From the NCBI GenBank assembly GCA_900755985.1, contig CAAEIL010000219.1, positions 1-15,359 of the forward strand: DNA of 15,359 nt, given 5' to 3'. This stretch comes from Bacteroidales bacterium. GTDB taxonomy: Bacteria; Bacteroidota; Bacteroidia; Bacteroidales; Muribaculaceae. The position numbers and the translations under genes were made by a program. The notes under the pieces are model-generated. The model saw nothing but the letters and a program-made list of their open reading frames with translations, did no database searches and was not told where the DNA came from. Shown here one piece after another: positions 1 to 7,993 of this stretch. The first letter of the stretch is position 1. Every line of letters begins with the position of its first letter.

Positions 1-1
1 A

Positions 2-661
2 GCCGGAGCTCTGGGTGGCGCACTTGCCGGCGCCGCAGCCGTGATCGCCATCCTTGTAGCTTTGTCGTCTGTAGTACGTTCGACACTTATGCTGCTGATT
101 GTCGGCATACTGGTCGGATATCTTACTTCGTCGGTGATTTCGTTGCTCAACTACTTTGCCACTCGCGAGATGCTTCAAGCCTTCGTGCTTTGGGGTCTGG
201 GCACCTTTGGCGATGTCGCACGTGAGGATTTAGGTGTCTTTTCGGCGGTATGCCTGCTGTTCACTTCTGCGGCTTTCCTGATGATAAAGCCGCTCAACGC
301 CATGCTTCTTGGGGACCGGTATGCCGAGAGCATGGGCGTCAGTGTGCGCCGGTCGCGCACACTGCTTCTTGTGATAGCCGGCGCACTCACGGCGGCTGTT
401 ACGGCATGGTGCGGCCCCATCGCCTTTATTGGGCTTGTCGTGCCGCATGTCGCACGCATGGCCGTAAATACTTCGGACCACACCCGCCTGTTGCCCGCGA
501 CAGCCCTTGCCGGAGCTTTCACCGGCGAGTTGACACTGTGGCTATCAGTTCTCCCCTGGGGCGAAGGGTCCATACCCGTCAACGCCATAACACCCGTTTT
601 GGGTGTGCCGGTGATATTGTACATCATCATTTTCCGCCGCAAGCTCAACTATTTCAACTGA
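2..661 (+). CDS. FecCD/BtuC-family ABC transporter permease, C-terminal part (5' end outside window)
   Basis: Inner-membrane permease of a type II importer for iron-siderophore, heme or cobamide. The frame is open from the left edge; the GTG at 41 lies inside the protein and is not the real start, so about 219 C-terminal residues of a usual 330-350 are present. Family signatures are visible: the cytoplasmic coupling segment GLVVPHVAR, which contacts the ATPase, and the C-terminal PVNAITPVLGVPVILYI followed by a positive FRRK end. About six hydrophobic segments remain. The ATPase gene follows 16 bases downstream, as expected for one operon; the substrate-binding lipoprotein and any TonB receptor would lie upstream. 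The substrate cannot be read from this fragment. Family assignment is firm. Confidence 0.93.
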   Translation, partial: AGALGGALAGAAAVIAILVALSSVVRSTLMLLIVGILVGYLTSSVISLLNYFATREMLQAFVLWGLGTFGDVAREDLGVFSAVCLLFTSAAFLMIKPLNAMLLGDRYAESMGVSVRRSRTLLLVIAGALTAAVTAWCGPIAFIGLVVPHVARMAVNTSDHTRLLPATALAGAFTGELTLWLSVLPWGEGSIPVNAITPVLGVPVILYIIIFRRKLNYFN

Positions 662-677
662 CCCATACCTAAGGCAC

Positions 678-1484
678 ATGGATACAAAAGAATCACAACC
701 CACGGTTCTGGCGCACGGTCTTGTAGCCGGATATGGCAGCGGTGCCAAAGGCCGACAAGTCGTCGCCGATGCCGAGATTTCGCTGCGTAAGGGAGACTTC
801 GCGGTAATGGTCGGTGCCAACGGTATAGGCAAATCCACACTTCTGCGCACTCTGGCCGGGATACAGCCCCGCATGGGAGGACAACTGCTGGTCGATGGCA
901 AAGACCCGCAGACAATGTCGCGCCATGCTTTGGCCCGCATTGTGGCCATGGTGTTCACCGAGCGAGGGGGCGCCGGCGGCCTTACCGTGCGCGAGTTTGT
1001 TTCGCTGGGACGGCAGCCTCACACGGGCTTTTTCGGACGTCTGGGGCCTGACGACCGCGAGGTCGTCGAACAAGCCATGCAACGCTGTTCGGTATCACCG
1101 CTTGCCGGACGCTTTATGGCGCAAGTCAGTGACGGTGAGCGGCAGAAAGCCATGATTGCCCGTGCATTGGCTCAGGAAACACCGCTTATTATTCTTGACG
1201 AGCCGACTTCGTTTCTCGATGTCGCCGCCCGCATCGAGACTCTCGGGACATTGTCGTCGCTTGCCGTCGAAATGCATCGTACCGTTCTGCTTTCAACACA
1301 CGACATCGCTCCGGCGTTACGCAGCGCCAGCCGCGTCATAACCCTCAGTCCCGAAGCACAGGGTGCCAAAGCGCGTACATACGACATAGGTGATGAGCTA
1401 CTGTACACCGAACTTGACAGAATTTTTGCCGGCCGTGGAGTCGTATTCGACCGCACAGCAGGCGACTTCCGCGCCTGTCTTTAA
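678..1484 (+). CDS. ABC transporter ATP-binding protein (FecE/BtuD type)
   Basis: Cytoplasmic ATPase that powers the adjacent FecCD-type permease. The 268-residue protein has a complete nucleotide-binding domain: Walker A GANGIGKST at residues 46-54, signature SDGE at 151-154 (an LSGGQ variant), Walker B LIILDEP at 170-176 with catalytic E175, and switch His208 in STHD. The Q-loop position, Gln in FepC/BtuD, reads FTER with Glu95; I recall similar ER-type loops in Bacteroidota FecE-like proteins. The ATG at 678 follows the permease stop by 16 bases. The C-terminal 40 residues (after about 228) are a short family-typical extension. Substrate is undetermined: siderophore iron, heme or B12 are all possible. 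Confidence 0.93.
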   Translation: MDTKESQPTVLAHGLVAGYGSGAKGRQVVADAEISLRKGDFAVMVGANGIGKSTLLRTLAGIQPRMGGQLLVDGKDPQTMSRHALARIVAMVFTERGGAGGLTVREFVSLGRQPHTGFFGRLGPDDREVVEQAMQRCSVSPLAGRFMAQVSDGERQKAMIARALAQETPLIILDEPTSFLDVAARIETLGTLSSLAVEMHRTVLLSTHDIAPALRSASRVITLSPEAQGAKARTYDIGDELLYTELDRIFAGRGVVFDRTAGDFRACL

Positions 1485-1533
1485 TCCGAAGGGCCTTTTT
1501 AGACTTTTTTAGCAGAATTTTTCGACCTTTTGA

Positions 1534-1545
1534 CCAATATATTGG
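1534..1545. promoter_or_regulatory. 12-bp perfect palindrome, candidate operator
   Basis: CCAATATATTGG is a perfect dyad about 56 bases upstream of the -7 element of the efflux promoter. It sits in a 261-base spacer (1485-1745) whose first part is T-rich (about 1496-1525) with no strong hairpin, so I see no convincing terminator for the ABC operon. RND efflux operons are often controlled by TetR/AcrR-type repressors that bind palindromes, but no such regulator gene is in the window. The role is inference. Confidence 0.3.
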
Positions 1546-1600
1546 CAATTGTTGGTAGTATTGGTTTTTGCGGGCTAAGATCTGTTTAGTAAAAAAACAC

Positions 1601-1608
1601 TAACTTTG
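1601..1608 (+). promoter_or_regulatory. Bacteroidota-type -7 promoter element for the efflux operon
   Basis: TAACTTTG matches the Bacteroidota sigma-ABfr -7 consensus TAnnTTTG exactly. No good -33 TTTG is present at the ideal 19-base spacing, so the promoter may be weak or activator-dependent. Transcription would start near 1612-1617 and give a leader of about 130 nt before the adaptor ATG at 1746. The leader is A/T-rich and contains a small hairpin at 1704-1723 (GATTTT pairing with AAAATC). It is the only clear promoter upstream of the efflux genes. Confidence 0.65.
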
Positions 1609-1745
1609 CACGGTAAAAAAACAACTCGAACCATTGGTCTGTATTTATTTATATACAAAGCTATAATAAGCATATAAATTGTTGCGTCAACATTCGGGTA
1701 TATGATTTTGGCTAACAAAAATCGAAACACATTATAGAAAAGAAT

Positions 1746-2972
1746 ATGAATAAGAAAACGTTGAAAACCGGCGCCCTTATAACCATCGCAGTAGCCATGG
1801 GCGCGCTTACTTCCTGTTCGGGTAAAGAGCAGGCGGCTCCCCAGCAGCAAGCACCGTCAGTCGAAGTGATGACCGTATCGTCATCGAACAGCGACCTCGA
1901 ATCGACTTATCCCGCCATAATACGCGGTAAGACAGATGTACAGATCAGACCTCAGGTGTCAGGTACCATAGTCCGCGTGTGTGTCGACGAAGGTCAGACC
2001 GTACATAAAGGTCAGTTGCTTTTCAAACTTGACCCCGTGCCTTTCCAGGCCGCCGTCGACCAGGCAAAGGCAGGTGTGGCACAGGCACAGGCCGCTGTCA
2101 CTTCGGCACAGGCAACGCTCAACAGCGCCAATACCAACGAACGTAATCAGAAAATGCTTCTCGACAAAGGCATCATAGCCCAGTCGACATGGCAGAATGC
2201 CGCCGATCAGGCTGCAGCCGCCCGTGCCGGCGTCGCCCAGGCACAGTCGAGCCTCGCCGCCGCCCGCGCCGCTCTTGTTTCGGCTCAGAAAAACCTATCG
2301 TTCACCAACGTCACCGCACCTTCGGACGGCGTTGTCGGCGCAATTCCCAACCGTGAGGGCTCGCTGGCCTCGCCCTCGTCGACCGTGCCTCTGACCACCA
2401 TCTCGGACAACTCGAAGGTATACGCTTATTTCTCGCTGACCGAGAAAGAACTGCTGCAACTTACCGAGAACGGCAAATATTCGCTTGACGAGCGCGTCGG
2501 CAACATGCCGCTTGTCAAACTGCGTCTTGCCAACGGCGAACTCTATCCCCTCGAAGGCCGTGTCGCTACCGTTTCCGGCGTCATCGACAATACCACGGGG
2601 GCTGCTTCGGTACGCGCACTCTTTGACAACAACAACGGTATGCTCCGTTCAGGTTCGACCGGCTCGATTGTCATCCCCCGCACCAACCAGAACGTCATCC
2701 TCATACCTCAGAAAGCCACTTATGAGCTTCAGGACAAGAAGTTTGTCTATGTTGTTGACAAAAACAACACTACAGCCGAGCGAGCTATCCAGATTCAGGA
2801 CATCAACGACGGTAAGAACTATGTCGTGCTGTCAGGTCTCGAGCCGGGCGAACGCATCGTCGTCGAAGGCGTAGGCACCGTAGTCAAAGACAAAATGCCT
2901 ATCAAACCCATGACCGCCGAAGAAAAAGCAGCAGCCGCCCAGGCTGCAGCCAAGGGACAGCAGGGTAAATAA
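1746..2972 (+). CDS. RND efflux periplasmic adaptor lipoprotein (AcrA/MexA-type MFP)
   Basis: Periplasmic membrane-fusion protein that links the inner-membrane RND pump to the outer-membrane channel. The 408-residue product begins with a lipoprotein signal peptide with lipobox LTSC (Cys24). Next come the first half of the biotinyl-lipoyl domain (about 65-97, containing RPQVSGTIVRV), an Ala/Gln-rich alpha-helical hairpin (98-185), the second lipoyl half (186-220, with FTNVTAPSDGVVG), a beta-barrel (225-315) and a membrane-proximal domain (316-385), then an Ala/Gln/Lys tail. Domain order and length are standard for AcrA-like adaptors. It is the first gene of the adaptor-pump-channel operon behind the 1601 promoter. 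The substrate is not determinable; bile salts, dyes or antibiotics are typical. Confidence 0.95.
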   Translation: MNKKTLKTGALITIAVAMGALTSCSGKEQAAPQQQAPSVEVMTVSSSNSDLESTYPAIIRGKTDVQIRPQVSGTIVRVCVDEGQTVHKGQLLFKLDPVPFQAAVDQAKAGVAQAQAAVTSAQATLNSANTNERNQKMLLDKGIIAQSTWQNAADQAAAARAGVAQAQSSLAAARAALVSAQKNLSFTNVTAPSDGVVGAIPNREGSLASPSSTVPLTTISDNSKVYAYFSLTEKELLQLTENGKYSLDERVGNMPLVKLRLANGELYPLEGRVATVSGVIDNTTGAASVRALFDNNNGMLRSGSTGSIVIPRTNQNVILIPQKATYELQDKKFVYVVDKNNTTAERAIQIQDINDGKNYVVLSGLEPGERIVVEGVGTVVKDKMPIKPMTAEEKAAAAQAAAKGQQGK

Positions 2973-3017
2973 TTCATCATTATACAAATACACATCAGCC
3001 GTACTTAGGCATCAGGA

Positions 3018-3051
3018 TGTAACTGCGCCCGCAACTGCGGTAAGCATTACA
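3018..3051 (+). other. Intercistronic stem-loop between adaptor and pump genes
   Basis: TGTAA (3018-3022) pairs with TTACA (3047-3051). The helix continues, after a bulged C, as TGC with GCA. A small internal hairpin CCGCA/TGCGG lies at 3029-3040. It sits in the 116-base gap between the adaptor stop and the pump ATG. There is no T-run after it, so it looks like an mRNA processing or stability element and not a terminator. Confidence 0.4.
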
Positions 3052-3088
3052 GCCGGGCCAAACCGACTGCTGATTAACAATAATATAT

Positions 3089-6000
3089 ATGAAACTTGAC
3101 AGATTTATCAACCGTCCTGTCCTCTCGACGGTGATTTCAATCTTCATTGTCCTGCTGGGTATCATCGGCCTTGTGTCGCTGCCAATCACTCAGTACCCGG
3201 ACATCGCGCCGCCAACCATTTCGGTGACAACTACTTATACCGGTGCAAATGCCCAGGCTGTGCTCAACTCGGTTATCGCTCCTCTCGAAGAATCGATAAA
3301 CGGCGCTCAGGGCATGACCTACATGGAATCGACCGCAACCAACAACGGCTCGGCAACCATCAACGTTTATTTTGAACAGGGATTCGACCCCGATATGGCA
3401 GCCGTCGACGTGCAGAACCGCGTAGCCAAGGCTCAGAACCTGCTTCCGGCCGAAGTCACGAAAGTCGGTGTGCTGACACAGAAACGTCAGACCTCAATGC
3501 TTATGGCCGTCGCACTGTTTAGCCCCGACGGACGCTACGACGGACAGTTCCTGGACAACTACATGAAAATCAATGTTATTCCGGCGCTGCAACGTGTGTC
3601 CGGTGTCGGCGACGTCATGTCCTTCGGCGCCGATTACTCGATGCGTATATGGCTCAAACCCGATGTCATGGCCCAGTACGGTCTTATGCCCTCGGACATA
3701 ACCAACGCACTTGCCGAGCAGAACATCGAGGCCGCCCCGGGCGCTTTCGGCGAGCAAGGCAACCAGTCATTCCAGTACAGCCTTACCTATAAAGGCCGTC
3801 TGACCAAGCCCGAGGAATTTGAAGACATCGTAGTACGCGCTAACGAAAACGGCGAAGTGCTACGCCTCGGAGATGTCGCCAAAGTTGAGTTGGGCCGAGT
3901 GCAGTATGGTTTTGCCAATACTCTCAACGGACATCCCGCGACATCGGCCATTGTGTTCCAGACCGCAGGCTCTAATGCCACACAGATTATCAATGACTGT
4001 CTGAAGACCGTCGACCAGATGAAGGCCGACCTGCCTCAGGGTATCGAGTTCGCCATACCTATGAACAACAATGACTTCCTCGAGGCTTCAATCAACGAGG
4101 TTATCAAGACCCTTATAGAGGCCTTTATCCTTGTGTTCTTCGTGGTTTATGTATTCCTGCAGGACTTCCGCTCGACACTGATTCCCGCCATCTCTATCCC
4201 TGTGGCACTTGTCGGTACGTTCTTCTTTATGAACATCATCGGCTTCTCTATAAACCTGATTACATTGTCGGCCCTTGTGCTTGCAATCGCCATTGTGGTG
4301 GACGATGCGATAGTGGTGGTCGAGGCGGTGCACGCCAAACTCGACCAGGGTTACAAGAGCGCCCGCCGCGCCTCGATAGATGCCATGAGCGAGATTTCAG
4401 GCGCCCTTATCTCCATTACGCTGGTAATGATGCTTGTGTTCATCCCTGTGTCATTCATGCCCGGTACCTCGGGTGTCTTCTACCGACAGTTCGGTATCAC
4501 CATGGCGATAGCCATCGGCCTGTCGGCGCTTAACGCCCTGACGCTGTCGCCTGCACTATGTGCCGTATTCCTTAAGGCACACGACGACAAAACACCGCTT
4601 AAAGAACGTGTGGGTACAGCCATGAGCGAAGCCGCAGCCACGATGGGACGCCGCTACAAACGCTCGTTCCGTCTGAATATGCCCCCCTTGGTTACTGCCG
4701 TATTCCTGATTGCCACCATTACATTCATGGTGCTGGGGTGGTATCAGTTCGAAAATATTCTTAAACTCGTCATAGCCTCGGTATGTGCCGTGGTCACTGT
4801 CATGGGCATATTCTCGCCGCGCTTCCATCAGGGCTTCGAGATTGGCTACGGCCGTATCCTCAAGCTCTATACCAAAACCACCGGCGGAGCCATCAAGTTG
4901 AAATATGTCGCCCTGCTTGTTGTGGCAGCATGTATCGCCGCCCTGGTATGGATGATGAATACCACGCCTACGGCACTCGTCCCCAACGAAGACACCGGTA
5001 CAATCATGGTAATGGTGGACATGCCCCCGGGCACCTCGCAGGAGCGCACATCCGAAGTCTGCGACCAGGTTGACGCCGGACTGCTGCGTATCCCCGGCAT
5101 CCGCTACACCATGAAAATTCTCGGTTACTCGTTCATTGCCGGTCAAGGCTCGACATACGCTTCGTTCATCGTCAAGCTCAAAGATTGGGAAGAACGTGAC
5201 GCCTCGCAGTCGTCAGATGCCATCCTGGGACAGATTTATGGCATTGCGGGCCAAATCAAGGACGGACGTGTCTTGGCCTTCGCGCCGCCTATGATTACCG
5301 GTTACTCGGTGACCAACGGTTTTGAGGTCAAGATGCAGGATAAAACCGGCGGTGACATCAACGCATTCTTCTCCGTAGTACAAGGCTTCCTGGCACAGCT
5401 CAACGCCCAGCCCGAAATCGCTCAGGCCTACACCACCTTCAATCCCACCTTCCCGATGTATATGGTCGATATTGACGCCGCCAAGGCCAAGCAAGCCGGT
5501 ATTTCGCCCTCGACCATACTCTCGACACTTCAGGGTTATTATGGCGGTATGTACGTGTCCAACTTTAACCGTTTCGGTAAAATCTACCGAGTTATGATGC
5601 AGGCCGGAGCCGAAGATCGCGTATCGCCCGAAACTCTCAACAAAATCAAAATACGCAATGGCGCCGACATGGCACCCATCAGCAACTTTGTCTCGCTGCG
5701 CCGAGTCTATGGTCCTGACCTGATGAACCGCTTCAATATGTTCACCTCGATATCCGTAACCGGCCAGCCGGCCGAAGGCTATTCGTCGGGCGATGCCCTT
5801 GCGGCAATCAACCGTGTCGCCGACCAGACACTTCCCCAGGGCTTCGGCTACGAATATTCGGGTATGACACGTGAGGAGGCCGGCTCGTCGTCAAGTGCTA
5901 CCGGCATCATCTTTGGCCTGTGTCTGCTCTTCGTCTATCTTTTGCTTTCGGCACAATACGAGAGCTACGTGCTGCCTTTCTCGGTAATTCTCTCGATACC

Positions 6001-6490
6001 GTTTGGCCTCATGGGCTCGTTCATCTTCGCCGATATCGAAGGTATCTCCAACAACGTTTATCTGCAGATTGCGTTGATTATGCTTATTGGCCTTCTTGCC
6101 AAGAACGCTATCCTCATCGTCGAGTTCGCCCTCGAACGCCGCAAGACCGGTATGTCGATTGTCAATGCATCGATTGCCGGTGCATCGGCCCGTCTGCGAC
6201 CCATCCTCATGACATCGCTCGCGCTGATTATCGGTCTTCTGCCCATGATGTTCGCCCACGGTGTAGGCGCCAACGGCAACCGTGCACTCGGTGCCGGTTC
6301 AATCGGCGGTATGCTCATAGGCATGGTCCTTCAGGTAATCTTTGTTCCGGCTCTCTTCGTCATCTTCGAGAAGATTCAGGAGAAGATTTCGCCCCTCAAG
6401 TTCAATGACAGCGAACGCGGCGGCACCGTCGAGTCCGAAGTCGAACAGTTTGCCGCTCCCACACCCGAGGGAGTTGACCTTGATGACTAA
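3089..6490 (+). CDS. RND efflux pump, HAE1 (AcrB-like) inner-membrane transporter with extra hydrophobic hairpin
   Basis: Proton-driven trimeric multidrug exporter of the hydrophobe/amphiphile efflux-1 family. The N-terminus MKLDRFINRP and first membrane segment (about 9-30) match AcrB. Proton-relay residues are present: Asp405 and Asp406 in TM4 (VVDDAIVVVE), Lys1005 in TM10 (LLAKNAILIVEF) and the RLRPILMTS segment near 1035. Two porter/docking repeats lie at about 35-335 and 625-935. At 1133 residues it is longer than AcrB (1049). The excess of roughly 65 residues lies between TM6 and TM7, where 532-551 and 555-576 are two additional hydrophobic segments. An acidic tail ends the protein. It lies between adaptor and outer-membrane factor genes, completing a tripartite pump. 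Family assignment is firm; substrate unknown. Confidence 0.96.
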   Translation: MKLDRFINRPVLSTVISIFIVLLGIIGLVSLPITQYPDIAPPTISVTTTYTGANAQAVLNSVIAPLEESINGAQGMTYMESTATNNGSATINVYFEQGFDPDMAAVDVQNRVAKAQNLLPAEVTKVGVLTQKRQTSMLMAVALFSPDGRYDGQFLDNYMKINVIPALQRVSGVGDVMSFGADYSMRIWLKPDVMAQYGLMPSDITNALAEQNIEAAPGAFGEQGNQSFQYSLTYKGRLTKPEEFEDIVVRANENGEVLRLGDVAKVELGRVQYGFANTLNGHPATSAIVFQTAGSNATQIINDCLKTVDQMKADLPQGIEFAIPMNNNDFLEASINEVIKTLIEAFILVFFVVYVFLQDFRSTLIPAISIPVALVGTFFFMNIIGFSINLITLSALVLAIAIVVDDAIVVVEAVHAKLDQGYKSARRASIDAMSEISGALISITLVMMLVFIPVSFMPGTSGVFYRQFGITMAIAIGLSALNALTLSPALCAVFLKAHDDKTPLKERVGTAMSEAAATMGRRYKRSFRLNMPPLVTAVFLIATITFMVLGWYQFENILKLVIASVCAVVTVMGIFSPRFHQGFEIGYGRILKLYTKTTGGAIKLKYVALLVVAACIAALVWMMNTTPTALVPNEDTGTIMVMVDMPPGTSQERTSEVCDQVDAGLLRIPGIRYTMKILGYSFIAGQGSTYASFIVKLKDWEERDASQSSDAILGQIYGIAGQIKDGRVLAFAPPMITGYSVTNGFEVKMQDKTGGDINAFFSVVQGFLAQLNAQPEIAQAYTTFNPTFPMYMVDIDAAKAKQAGISPSTILSTLQGYYGGMYVSNFNRFGKIYRVMMQAGAEDRVSPETLNKIKIRNGADMAPISNFVSLRRVYGPDLMNRFNMFTSISVTGQPAEGYSSGDALAAINRVADQTLPQGFGYEYSGMTREEAGSSSSATGIIFGLCLLFVYLLLSAQYESYVLPFSVILSIPFGLMGSFIFADIEGISNNVYLQIALIMLIGLLAKNAILIVEFALERRKTGMSIVNASIAGASARLRPILMTSLALIIGLLPMMFAHGVGANGNRALGAGSIGGMLIGMVLQVIFVPALFVIFEKIQEKISPLKFNDSERGGTVESEVEQFAAPTPEGVDLDD

Positions 6491-6500
6491 AATTTAAAAC

Positions 6501-6534
6501 TGTCCGGGCTGCGGCCCTGCCGCCGGTCCGGACA
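6501..6534 (+). other. GC-rich intercistronic stem-loop between pump and outer-membrane factor genes
   Basis: TGTCCGG (6501-6507) and CCGGACA (6528-6534) form a perfect 7-bp outer stem. Inside, GCGGC (6511-6515) and GCCGC (6519-6523) form a 5-bp stem with a 3-base loop. The element nearly fills the 66-base gap between the pump stop and the next ATG. No T-run follows on the + strand. It probably tunes message stability or distal-gene expression; it could also be a partial attenuator. Confidence 0.5.
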
Positions 6535-6556
6535 TACCTAAAAAACATATTCAGCA

Positions 6557-7948
6557 ATGAACATTAGCAATACAATCCGCCTTGTCGCTGTCTCGGCTGT
6601 CGCCCTGAGCGTGACATCGTGTGGCATATATAAAAAATACGAGACCCCGACCGACACTCCCATCACCGCCGCTTATGTCGAGGCCCGCTCGGCAGCCGTC
6701 GATTCGACGGCGTTCGGCAATCTCCTTTGGGAGAATGTCTTCACCGACCCTGTGCTGGTCGACCTCATTGACCGCGCTCTTGTTGCCAATAACTCGCTCA
6801 ACAATGCCCGTCTCAACGTTGACATTGCCCGCGCACAGTTGCAGGGCGCCAAACTATCGTATTTCCCCTCGGTAGCTTTCGCTCCCAACGGCTCGTTGTC
6901 AGGCTCGTCTATCGAAGGCACATCGATGAGCAAGACATATCAGATTCCGCTGTCAGTATCGTGGGAGCTTGACATCTTTGGCAAACTACTCAACAGCAAG
7001 CGCGGCGCCCAGGCCTCGTACGAGATGTCCGAAGCTTATGCCCAGGCCGTGCGCTCGCAGATTATCTCCGCCGTCGCCACTACTTATTACTCGATAGCAT
7101 CGGTCGAGGCACAGTTGGCCCTTATGCGAGAGACCTCGCAACTGTGGGAAAAATCGGTACAGACAATGCGCGACCTCAAAGACGCCGGCCGTCCCAACAT
7201 GACAGAGGCCGCTGTTGTCCAGTCCGACGCCAATTACCGTATGGTTCTGGCCAACATTGCCGACCTGGAGATTACACGCCAGCAGTTGGACAACACCATG
7301 TCGCTGCTGCTCAACACCATGCCTCAGAAGTGGCCTGTATCGCCCGACGCCACGCTCACCGTCCCGTCGATGCTTGTATCGGGTGTGCCCATGTCGTATC
7401 TTGCCCAGCGCCCTGATGTCTATGCCGCCGAACGAAATCTTGCAACGGCATATTATGCCACCAACTCGGCACGCGCCGCATTCTATCCCGGACTCACCAT
7501 ATCGGCCAACGGCGGTTTTACCAACTCGTTTGGCACCATGATTATCAATCCCGGCAAGTGGTTCTATCAGCTCGGCGCCTCGCTTCTTGCCCCGATTTTC
7601 TCGCGCGGACAGAACATCGCCCGTCTCAAAGCCGCCAAAGCCCAGCAGGCTCAGGCCCTCAACAACTTTGAGTACACCGTGCTCTCGGCCGCCGGCGAAG
7701 TCTCCGACAATCTGGTCACATACACCAAGCAGCAGGAGCGGGCACAGCACCTCAAAGAACAGGTGGACGATCTTACAAAAGCTGTCGAATATACCAATGA
7801 CCTTATGATATATGCCAACGGCACATACCTCGAAGTCATCACAGCCCAGCAGTCCTTGCTTTCGGCTCAGATGAACGCACTGGCATGCCGCCTGTCGGCA
7901 ACACAGGCTGTCATCAACCTCTACCAGTCAATGGGCGGAGGCCGATGA
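6557..7948 (+). CDS. Outer-membrane factor lipoprotein of RND efflux system (TolC/OprM, NodT family)
   Basis: Trimeric outer-membrane channel of the tripartite pump. The 463-residue protein has a lipoprotein signal with lipobox VTSC (Cys22), as in OprM-type channels. Two tandem OEP repeats follow, about 65-255 and 275-460, rich in long Ala/Gln helices that build the periplasmic barrel. Family landmarks are LAQRPDVYAAERNL (the start of the second repeat) and the beta-barrel region with SANGGFTNSFG; the N-terminal WELDIFGKL also matches. Length is normal for the family (about 450-480). It is third in the adaptor-pump-channel operon and is followed after 45 bases by the LpxA-like gene with no terminator between them. 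Confidence 0.95.
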   Translation: MNISNTIRLVAVSAVALSVTSCGIYKKYETPTDTPITAAYVEARSAAVDSTAFGNLLWENVFTDPVLVDLIDRALVANNSLNNARLNVDIARAQLQGAKLSYFPSVAFAPNGSLSGSSIEGTSMSKTYQIPLSVSWELDIFGKLLNSKRGAQASYEMSEAYAQAVRSQIISAVATTYYSIASVEAQLALMRETSQLWEKSVQTMRDLKDAGRPNMTEAAVVQSDANYRMVLANIADLEITRQQLDNTMSLLLNTMPQKWPVSPDATLTVPSMLVSGVPMSYLAQRPDVYAAERNLATAYYATNSARAAFYPGLTISANGGFTNSFGTMIINPGKWFYQLGASLLAPIFSRGQNIARLKAAKAQQAQALNNFEYTVLSAAGEVSDNLVTYTKQQERAQHLKEQVDDLTKAVEYTNDLMIYANGTYLEVITAQQSLLSAQMNALACRLSATQAVINLYQSMGGGR

Positions 7949-7993
7949 TGTCAGTACCAAATCCAAACTATTAACCCTTAACTCTTAACAACC

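Noticed and set aside
41..43. GTG as the start of the permease
   Set aside because: The frame is open to the left edge with hydrophobic, family-like sequence, so the gene begins outside the window.
1485..1530. Terminator for the ABC importer operon
   Set aside because: T-runs are present but the only dyads are 4 bp or lack a loop, so I do not call a terminator.
4556..5146. 196-residue open frame on the - strand inside the pump gene
   Set aside because: His/Gly/Cys-rich antisense shadow with no recognisable motif; the + strand pump reading is unambiguous.
6986..7750. 254-residue open frame on the - strand
   Set aside because: Shadow of the outer-membrane factor gene. GC-rich codon positions in this genome leave many antisense frames open.
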